Part shown: positions 57,320 to 64,000 of the stretch, piece after piece
Layout of the letters: each line of letters begins with the position of its first letter
Position numbering within the stretch: the first letter of the stretch is position 1
NCBI GenBank assembly: GCA_018136815.1
Contig: CM030945.1
Span: 2,277,789 to 2,341,788, forward strand
Length of the DNA: 64,000 nucleotides
Source: Isochrysis galbana
Taxonomy: Eukaryota; Haptophyta; Isochrysidales; Isochrysidaceae
Direction of reading: 5' to 3'
Position numbers and translations under genes: made by a program
The notes under the pieces: generated by a model
The model's input: the letters and a program-made list of their open reading frames with translations, nothing else
Told to the model about the DNA's origin: nothing
Database searches by the model: none

Positions 57320-58073
57320 GCAATAGTCCAGAATGACGGGCATCCATTGCATCGCCATCGCACCGGCGATGCCCACGTAGGTGCGGCTGCGCATCGAGCC
57401 GCGATGAGGGGACATGGGAAGGTTTGCCATTGCGTGCTGGCGACCAGGAACAATGCAAGTCGGCATGAGCGGAGGAAAGTTGGGCGAAAGGTAGAGTCCC
57501 GTAGCCTTAGTGTGCCCCGTTCCATGTTGCCATGGATGGACATATTGCGTAGCTTCGAGACCCCCGAGTAGAGACTTAGCGTAGTGGTGCATTTTCGGGT
57601 TCTCCACCGCTAGAAACGGAGCCCCGGCGTTCAGGCGACGGCGGAATTGCTTTGCGGCGGAGATCGTATCGGACATGCGCTGCGGGTTGGAGTGGATCCA
57701 CCTTAAGCCAGCGTTCGAGAGATAGGTACACGGCGGGGTGCGCGATAATCAAGTCCCATCCGAGGTCTTGGACGAGATCCGCGTCCCCTTCGAAGTGCGG
57801 AACGTAGTCGACGTCGGACGGAAACAAATCGCACGTCGCCACATCAGCGCCAGCAAGCAAAAACATGGACGAGACTACTCCACTCGTCTCGCCGATAATC
57901 AAGACGCGAGGAGGCGAGATGCCGTCGGTCTGCACGGCCTCGACGTCACGCCTTACGTCTCTGAGTGTGACACAAATTTCGTCGAAGTGGATAGGTAGCA
58001 CCTGAGCTGGAGACTCAGGCGATCGGCTAGGGCGCAGAACAAGCTGCGCCGCCTCGGCAATATCTTTCGGCAT
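57320..58073 (-). pseudogene. Phage-type DNA cytosine methyltransferase-like domain (minus copy, frameshifted at HPPC)
   Basis: 58073-57740 encodes 'MPKDIAEAAQLVLRPSR', 'VLIIGETSGVVSSMFLLAGA', 'ATCDLFPSDVDYVPHFEGDA' and 'GWDLIIAHP'. The catalytic PPC motif is expected next, but a run of four G's on the plus strand (57735-57738) puts the following codons one base out of frame. The rest is open in another frame: 'AKQFRRRLNAGAPFLAVENP', 'QPWQHGTGHTKATGLYL', 'FPPLMPTCIVPG' and 'MRSRTYVGIAGAMAMQW'. Similarity to the plus copy is continuous across the break. The lesion is a single base next to the catalytic cysteine and may be a real inactivation or a run-length error. Confidence 0.7.
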
Positions 58074-59108
58074 TACGTGCGCGGCACCGTGGCGGCGGCG
58101 CGTTGGAAAGCGAGATCGATAACGTACGAGAGGGTCTCGCCCTCCTTCAAGGAAGGGCGAGTGCGCGCGAGATGTATGAGCAAATCTTCAGCGGCCGGAA
58201 CCAAAGTCAGGCACACTGAAAGCTGACAAAGCGGAACGACAGCGGAAACGGAAACGGGACTGCGAGTGACCGGAATGGACGGAGACGCGGCGGCCAAGGT
58301 GCGAACCATCTGAAAAGAACGGGACACGACGGCCGGAAGAGAGTCGGACGAGAATAGAGCGGGTCGAGAACGGAACAATCGGCGGAATGCGCGTTGCACG
58401 ACGGAGGGTATGTTGGCGAACACCCCTTCGTCAGCTAAGGAAGATTCATCAAACAAGCTAGTCGGTAGCGGTCGCCAACCCAATCGGGTTGGTGCAACCA
58501 TCGTAGGCGGCGCGAGCCAACGGCGAACAGCGAGGGTGTAGGCCACCGTCCATCCGGAGGGGCTAACCTCGCTAGCACGGCCAAGGCAGCTTAAAGGCGA
58601 GTCTCGAGGGAACGAATTGGCCAGTCCATCCAGATTTGACTGGCGACAGCAGACGGATCGGCAGCGACGGAGCTCAAGGCAAGAATTAGCGTTGAGCGCT
58701 CGAAATCGAGAGCATTGAACGAATGATTCGAGAACGACGAGAGCGACGAAGGAGGTAGCGAACGAACGGCGAGAGAGAACGGACTCCCGGAGTCGAATCG
58801 TCCCCACCACATATGAGCAGATGAGGGTGACTCCGGATCGATTGAACGACTGAAACGAAAACGCGAACTTCGGGAACGACGGGATCGCAACCTAGGGTAG
58901 TATCCCCAGGTTGGAACGACAACAAGAAGGCTTTGCTCAGCCGTCCGAGGGACGGCGAGCTCGTAGATCGGAGAGGCGAAACGTTAGAGGTACGAAATGA
59001 AACGCGAACGGGAGTGACAGAAGTATCGAGAAGCGAAAGGGGTGGCGGTCCAGGCCGCCGAGGAATTGAGAAGTCAACGAAGCATATGGCGGCGGCCTCG
59101 CCTATTCC
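58074..59108 (-). other. Gag-to-methyltransferase spacer (minus element)
   Basis: This corresponds in position to the Ser/Pro-rich N-terminal part of the plus copy's long frame. The minus strand has open but shifting frames rich in Ser, Arg and Pro and no recognisable domain. It is less than half the length of the plus-copy spacer, so this region evolves quickly. Confidence 0.55.
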
Positions 59109-61826
59109 CTAACGGCGGTTGCGGCCGAGGACGACGAGACGACGAAGGTAGGCGCGGTGGGCGTCGGGGATCTCCGGCTCGCCCTCGCAAAGGAAGCGGA
59201 TGAACGGCTGGCAGTAGTACGGCGAATGGGCGCCATCGCCTGTCCCATATCGCCAATTGTCGGGGTGGTCGGGACGGGCCGTATCGTGATCGGGAGGAGC
59301 GGGGCGGAAGGCACAATAGGCACAGCCGGTGGCTGTGGTCCATACACCGCCCTCAGACGTAGGGCGCTGCGTGCGGGGCACCTTCATAGACGCGTCGGTC
59401 GGACGGGCCCTGGCGAATGAAGCAGCCAGGTCAGCGTGCCCACAGTAGCGTGACATCGGGTCGAAATCTACCTTAGCATTACGCCAAGATTCCAAATCCC
59501 ATTTGGCGCCCTCGGGATGGCCGAGGTTGTCCGAAGGCGGCGCGCAGCGGCGGCTCTTTTGCGATGGCGGTGTGTCGAGAGGTGGGAGTCCACCCTCCAA
59601 CTTGGGAGGCGGCTCCCTGGTGTGGTCGGTGCGTCCCTGGTGGGACCGATCTCCATTGCGATTATTTCGAGTATCGGAGCCGCGGCCGCTTCCTGAGGTA
59701 GCGGCCGAGGGTTTGTCGCTTTTGTCCGGAGCTGGCTTCGAGGAACCCAGGCGGTCCTTAACCATCCGGACGACGTCGTCGATGTGGGCGATTGTGAGCG
59801 GACCGTCCGCCTGCTTGCTGCTCCGCGAAGCCTCAGCACGTGCCTGCTCCGCTGGAGCCAGCACCATGCGCGCGATCGAGATGCAAGACAGCGAGTGATG
59901 CGGCGCGTCTCCGGCGGCAACCGCCTCTATGCCTCGCTTCCACGCTTTGAGGAACTCGAACGAGTTCTCCGCTCCCCGTGCGCGGTCGCTTTCGTCGGCT
60001 TTGACGCAGGCGTCGAATCTCTCGTTGATTTCGTGCGTGAAGGCAGGGAACTTGAAGACGTTAGCTGCCGTCACCGTCGGGTCATTCATTTTGCGAACGA
60101 AGGCGTCGGTCACGCGAGTGGCCAGAGTCACTAAGTCCTCGCCCTCCGAGCGCGTGGTGCAACGGTCCCATTCCGCGGACGCAGTCTCTTTGGCGAAACC
60201 TTTTGCCCCGGCGGCGAATGATTGGTCGCACTTTGCGATCAGCACGTCGGCATGCAAGCACGGGTTAGCGCAGAGAACCGAGTCCCTAACCGCATCGAGA
60301 ACATAGGCCATGATGCGAGGATGGCCCTTCTTTGGATCGCGAGCGGCGAGGAGGAGGCCATTGAGAGCGTCCTGCCAGTCCACGCCCGAGGTGAGTGAGC
60401 CCTCGAGTGCGCGGATCAGTTGCATTCGAAATCCGTCCCAGGAAGCAGCAGCCTTGTTCGGATCGGTAGAGCGAAGGTCGGCGGGGAAGCGTAGCGACTG
60501 CAGGCTCTCGAGGCTAGACTTAGCATCGCGAGTGCCGCCCTTAGTGCGGACGAACGTACGAGCGCGCACCCATTTCGTAAGAGTGCGAGTCGTATAGATG
60601 ATGCGGGCATGCCAGGACTCACCAGAGGGGACCTCACGGGCCGCCATCACCTGGTATTCGAGTGGGGCATTAGCGGAGTCGGAGTAGGCCTTGCCGTGGC
60701 GCCCATAGTGTCGTAGCCATTGTTCAAGAATGTCCGGCTCATCAGACAGGGCTGGGTCCGCGGGAGGAGTGGCGTGGCGCTTAGCGTGACGTCGACTCTC
60801 CCGGGTACCCTTATGGCCAGACTTAGACTTAGAGGCGTGGGGGCGGAGAGATCGACGAGAGTTAGAGTGTAAACCTTCGGGGGCCATCATAGACGGCCGT
60901 CCCTCCCGAGTATTATAGCCTTTGGCGGCGGCGGCATAGTGGCCACCCTTGGCGCGGCGAGGCTTGCGGCGCGAGTCCGTAGACTCGGATGATCCATCGG
61001 AATCCGAATCGCTGGTCGACGAGGAGTTAGACGAACGCTGGCTGGAGACCGGAGACGAGGACGAGGAGGACGAAGAGGTAGGGGAGCTGTCGCGGCGGCG
61101 GCGGCGGTTCTTCTTCTTGTCCTTACGAGTCTTGTTAGATTTCGATGAGGAGCGAGGGAGCGGCGGTGGCGGAGGCAAAACATTCTCGCCGCCATCATCG
61201 GATAGAGGTGGAGGCGGGCTGGCTGCCTGGACTGGTGCAGGAGGGAGTCGGCCTCGTTCAATCGCGTTGGTGACTGCGGCGAGCTGCTGTGAGAACTGTG
61301 CGGCCATGGCCTGCATGAGCTCGATATAACGCAGCTCGACGGGGTTGAGCCCCGGTGAAGCCGAAGAAGTTGGCGGCGGGACCGTAGCGGACGGTGGGGA
61401 AGGAGAAGGAGAGAGATGAAGAAGGGAGTCGGGCAGCAGACCCGGGGTCTCTTCACCACGAGATAGTCGACTTGGCGCGACCGAAGCGACCGAGAGGCGT
61501 TCGAGAGAGGCGCTGTAGGGCTCGTAGGCTGCCTCCGAGTCCGATGGCAGGGGTGGCGGTGCCTCGAGACATGCGCGAGAAGAGGGGAGGAATCCTTCCA
61601 GAGGATTATCCTCACCCTGGAAAGACTCGGGCTTGGACCTGCCTCCCATGGACTCCGGCGGCGATGGCGGAGATGATGGCGGAGGCATCGCAGCGAGATC
61701 AGGAGGCGAGGCAAGAGAGGGCATCACCTCCCCCTGTGAAGGTGGTGGTGGATGTCCGTCCGGAGAGGAGGAAGGGAACAGGGCAGGCATGATGCCCGAC
61801 TCTGCAGAGGTTGGGGAGACCCCCAT
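59109..61826 (-). CDS. Gag polyprotein (minus element)
   Basis: About 905 residues from the first ATG after the LTR (61826). The open frame continues upstream through the LTR, including an ATG at 61889. The N-terminal third is Pro/Ser-rich, then comes a possible coiled segment 'RYIELMQAMAAQFSQQLAAV', a Ser/Arg/Lys-rich linker, and a capsid-like helical region (~60.6-59.9 kb: 'LHADVLIAKCDQSFAAGAKG', 'FAKETASAEWDR', 'HEINERFDACVKAD'). The C-terminus has the unusual cysteine motif 'GCAYCAFRPAP' ... 'YGTGDGAHSPYYCQPFIRFL' (C-x2-C ... H-x4-C) in place of a compact CCHC knuckle. Gag packages RNA and forms the particle. The whole frame is intact. Confidence 0.85.
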   Translation of the reverse strand: MGVSPTSAESGIMPALFPSSSPDGHPPPPSQGEVMPSLASPPDLAAMPPPSSPPSPPESMGGRSKPESFQGEDNPLEGFLPSSRACLEAPPPLPSDSEAAYEPYSASLERLSVASVAPSRLSRGEETPGLLPDSLLHLSPSPSPPSATVPPPTSSASPGLNPVELRYIELMQAMAAQFSQQLAAVTNAIERGRLPPAPVQAASPPPPLSDDGGENVLPPPPPLPRSSSKSNKTRKDKKKNRRRRRDSSPTSSSSSSSSPVSSQRSSNSSSTSDSDSDGSSESTDSRRKPRRAKGGHYAAAAKGYNTREGRPSMMAPEGLHSNSRRSLRPHASKSKSGHKGTRESRRHAKRHATPPADPALSDEPDILEQWLRHYGRHGKAYSDSANAPLEYQVMAAREVPSGESWHARIIYTTRTLTKWVRARTFVRTKGGTRDAKSSLESLQSLRFPADLRSTDPNKAAASWDGFRMQLIRALEGSLTSGVDWQDALNGLLLAARDPKKGHPRIMAYVLDAVRDSVLCANPCLHADVLIAKCDQSFAAGAKGFAKETASAEWDRCTTRSEGEDLVTLATRVTDAFVRKMNDPTVTAANVFKFPAFTHEINERFDACVKADESDRARGAENSFEFLKAWKRGIEAVAAGDAPHHSLSCISIARMVLAPAEQARAEASRSSKQADGPLTIAHIDDVVRMVKDRLGSSKPAPDKSDKPSAATSGSGRGSDTRNNRNGDRSHQGRTDHTREPPPKLEGGLPPLDTPPSQKSRRCAPPSDNLGHPEGAKWDLESWRNAKVDFDPMSRYCGHADLAASFARARPTDASMKVPRTQRPTSEGGVWTTATGCAYCAFRPAPPDHDTARPDHPDNWRYGTGDGAHSPYYCQPFIRFLCEGEPEIPDAHRAYLRRLVVLGRNRR

Positions 61827-61868
61827 TGAGACGTCCAGCGCGGGACGCACCGAGTAGGATTCTACACC

Positions 61869-62983
61869 TGACGAATTGGGATGGCCCATAGGGCCTGAGG
61901 GCAATGAGGAAGGAGGCAGACCGGCGGCAGGCGCGGCGGAGGAGACGACTTCGGAGACGCTGACGGGCTGAGGCCCGTCAGCAGAGGAAGGCGGGCAGGC
62001 GGGCTTGAGCGAGGGCGAGGACGGCGGCGAGAGCGACATCGAGCGAGAGGCGAGAGGCGAGGGTGAGTGAGAGGAGGGCTGTGTTGGCAGGGGCTGGTGA
62101 GGCAAGGAGAGTTTGTAGGGTACGAGTGTTACGAGAGCGAGAGCGACGAGAGCGAGAGCGACGGATGACGACTGACGACAAGACGTCGGATCCAACGATG
62201 CTGCGACACCGACTCACGAACACACTAGAATCATTCACCCAAACCAAGCAAAACATGAAATAACCGAGACCCCACATCGCCGGTAACTCAAACACGTCGC
62301 GAGAGACAGAGAGAGAGAGCGAGAGAGAGAGAGAATCCGCAGCGACGGTCGGAGCGTGTCTTCGCTTTGGATTTTCCCACCAAGGCGGAAAGTCGAAGAG
62401 GAACGTTATGTCGCGCAACCACGGCGATCACATTGGATACAGATCGCAGCGAGGTATCCTTGCAATCGAAGAAATCTTGCTGTTGAGCGTGGACCTTCTA
62501 GACGTTTCTATCGAGCAACCCCGAGTAGCAACCAAGGGAGGAGAAAACCAAAAACCAACGGGACCAAGGGCTTCCATGCAACTTGCATCAAGGGGAAAGA
62601 TAACCCAAAACCAAAGCAGCGAATCTAAATCAATCTCCAAGGGAGATGGCAAACCAAGGACCAAGGAGAAAGATTCCCTCACCCAAGCAGCGAACCTAAA
62701 TCGATCTCCGAGGGGAGATGGCAAACCAAACCTGATTGCCCCCAGAAGCAGGTAAAGAAACGCGGGGAGATAGCGAATTAAACCTTTTGCGAGGCGCCTG
62801 GGAGGAAGAAAGGTGGGGAAACTTCCCTTCTCTTCGAGAGAAAGAGAGAGGGCGCTCCACAACCCTAGATCCTAGGCGTCCACGCGAAGTTTTTGACCGA
62901 GAACGAGAACGAGAAATTATAACGATAAATACCGAACGAAGAGGAGAGAGAAGCCTAACGAGCGTCGATTCGCGAATGCGACA
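61869..62983 (-). mobile_element. 5' LTR of the minus Ty3/gypsy element (1,115 bp)
   Basis: TG...CA ends as in the 3' LTR. It should contain promoter and polyadenylation signals. On the minus strand, GA/CT-rich tracts lie at 62,300-62,340. The right flank 'caatcccaac' and the left flank 'gctgtg' do not form a visible 4-6-bp target duplication. Confidence 0.93.
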
Positions 62984-63296
62984 CAATCCCAACTTTCTTC
63001 AGAAGGCCTGCCTCGTCCCTTTCCCGGCACACCTTGAAGAATTTTTTTGTCCCTTTCCCAGCGCTAGGGCCAAAGTAGTGCACGTGGGCCGACCCCGAGA
63101 CGGAAGACAAAGGAAAGAGGGGGGAGGGAGCGGGCAAGGGGAGTACGGTAGGGGCCAAGGTGATGTCAGCGGGTGCCCGGATAAAAGGTTAGCTGCTAGT
63201 AGCTTACAGGTCACCTTCAAGAATATTTCTAAGTCATATATCCCACTCTTCGTGTGCGCGCACAAAAGAAAGCACACCGAAATGAGGGTGTTGCTG
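62984..63296. other. Spacer between LTR and VOC-like gene
   Basis: No gene is visible. It includes the probable 3' flank of the VOC-like gene (minus strand) and G/A-rich sequence at 63115-63160. Confidence 0.5.
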
Positions 63297-63806
63297 CTAA
63301 AATACATCAAATGCGGCTTGATACTCGAATGTGCCATCGGGATCTAATCCAGCGCCGCTATTGATTAGGCACACCTCAGGGATCGCATCGAAAGGGCAGC
63401 TCTTGTATTTGGTGCCGTCACGCTTGACGCACGCACGCACCTCATGCTCGAGTCTAAGGATTGGCCCAGCAGCAAGTGCGTCCGGATCAACCACATCAAG
63501 GATGCGGAACATGCATTGGTCGACAGCGTCATCGAGGGTATAGGCGCGGCGCTTGAATCTGTGATTGACGAAAACCACCCCAAGGTCGTCGGCGGCTTTG
63601 TACGTCGACGGTAGGTCCGACACGTACATGGAGACGTGTGCTCCGTTGTTGAATATCAAGCCATCTTCGTCCTCACCAATTTCTTCATGCGCAACTAGAG
63701 ATACATTGTCGGAACGATGCGCAAACGTGAGCGTCTGCCCCCCGCCGATGTGGACCACTGCCTTGCGGCCTTCATCTATGACGGCCGCGTCACATCCAAA
63801 AACCGC
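63297..63806 (-). CDS. VOC/glyoxalase-like protein, last exon (partial)
   Basis: The minus frame from 63806 to the TAG at 63297 gives ~169 residues. It starts after a CAG acceptor (63807-63809 complement) and has no in-frame ATG near its start, so upstream exons are missing. Blocks 'GAHVSMYVSDLPSTYKAADD', 'LGVVFVNHRFKRR', 'DQCMFRILDVVDP' and 'LRLEHEVRACVKRDGTKY' resemble a vicinal-oxygen-chelate (glyoxalase/bleomycin-resistance) domain, where H and E residues ('H..MYV', 'LEHEV') bind a metal. These proteins include dioxygenases, isomerases and lyases; the substrate here is unknown. Confidence 0.5.
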   Translation of the reverse strand, partial: AVFGCDAAVIDEGRKAVVHIGGGQTLTFAHRSDNVSLVAHEEIGEDEDGLIFNNGAHVSMYVSDLPSTYKAADDLGVVFVNHRFKRRAYTLDDAVDQCMFRILDVVDPDALAAGPILRLEHEVRACVKRDGTKYKSCPFDAIPEVCLINSGAGLDPDGTFEYQAAFDVF

Positions 63807-63810
63807 CTGA

Positions 63811-63860
63811 TAAGGGACGTGGATCAGAAGATCGGGACGTGGATCAGAAGATCGATTAGG
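63811..63860. repeat. 22-bp tandem duplication near the VOC-like exon
   Basis: 'gggacgtggatcagaagatc' occurs twice in tandem (63813-63834 and 63835-63856). It lies in the presumed intron of the VOC-like gene. The remaining ~140 bases to the window end show no recognisable exon. Confidence 0.8.
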
Positions 63861-64000
63861 CCAAGGGGCTCCGACTTATCTCCTGGCTGGGTGCCGCGCG
63901 CGCGGATCCGAAGCTGTGGCGTCCTCGATCAACCGAAAGACAGATCCCAGGGGTCGCAAAGAATAAGTGCGCCCCGTCTTCGCCCTCAACATGCCAAGAA

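Larger units (their letters stand above)
50807..61868 (-). mobile_element. Ty3/gypsy chromovirus with methyltransferase-like domain (minus copy), internal region
   Basis: Reading the minus strand the order is Gag (61.8-59.1 kb), Ser/Pro-rich region (59.1-58.1), methyltransferase-like domain (58.07-57.3), spacer, protease (56.6-56.2), spacer, RT-RNase H (55.3-54.0), integrase (54.2-52.6), GPY and chromodomain (52.6-52.2), 3' UTR, polypurine tract. Including both LTRs the element spans 49687-62983 (13.3 kb), long for the superfamily. The 5' leader after the LTR starts 'ggtgtagaatcctactcgg'; no clear tRNA-CCA primer site follows the LTR, so priming may be atypical. Confidence 0.92.

Overview
The window is nuclear DNA of a unicellular eukaryote. 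Evidence: spliced genes with short GT-AG introns (PEX22-like, SAXO-like, FCP1-like), WW, BRCT, CXC, ankyrin-like and chromodomain modules, LINE and Ty3/gypsy retrotransposons, long microsatellites and three 100-N scaffold gaps. A SAXO-type axonemal protein implies a flagellated cell. The GC-rich, retroelement-laden, short-intron style fits a haptophyte or another microalga/protist, but I cannot assign a species. There are no bacterial-type operons, rRNA, tRNA or CRISPR.

Layout. 0.5-3.9 kb: nested LINE insertions. 4.1-10.5 kb: one intron-free 2,114-codon coiled-coil/WW gene on the minus strand, with a purine-rich 5' flank and a gap. 11.2-15.2 kb: repeats and a decayed LINE reverse transcriptase. 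16.6-17.5 kb: a three-exon PEX22-like gene. 18.0-20.9 kb: an AT-hook/DDE-like/CXC/Tudor-like protein, followed 13 bp after its stop by a 220-bp-arm inverted repeat. 22.1-23.7 kb: a two-exon fusion of SAXO repeats with an Hsp70 substrate-binding beta domain. 24.1-26.1 kb: LINE and LTR debris. 26.7-29.0 kb: a six-exon FCP1-like CTD phosphatase with BRCT, carrying two apparent frameshifts and a LINE inserted 2 bp after its stop codon. 31-34 kb: repeats, an AT-rich island, an ankyrin-like exon and a gap. 34.9-45.7 kb: a plus-strand Ty3/gypsy chromovirus with a degraded 5' end. 46.5-48.0 kb: a coiled-coil gene and a divergent membrane-protein gene flanking a gap. 49.7-63.0 kb: a complete minus-strand Ty3/gypsy chromovirus with two ~1.1-kb, nearly identical LTRs. 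63.3-63.8 kb: the last exon of a VOC/glyoxalase-like gene.

The most unusual content is in the two Ty3/gypsy elements. Between Gag and protease both encode a domain that looks like the phage/prophage type of SAM-dependent DNA cytosine methyltransferase (GETSG, HPPC, VENP and a terminal 'RSRTYVG' block). Both also end in an integrase-linked chromodomain, so one element family pairs a chromatin reader with a putative DNA-methylation writer. The plus copy keeps the HPPC cysteine in frame. The minus copy is shifted by one base inside that motif, although its LTRs imply a young insertion. Many LTR-LTR differences are single-base run-length differences, so some frameshifts may be consensus errors. 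The second notable gene is the SAXO-Hsp70 beta-domain fusion.
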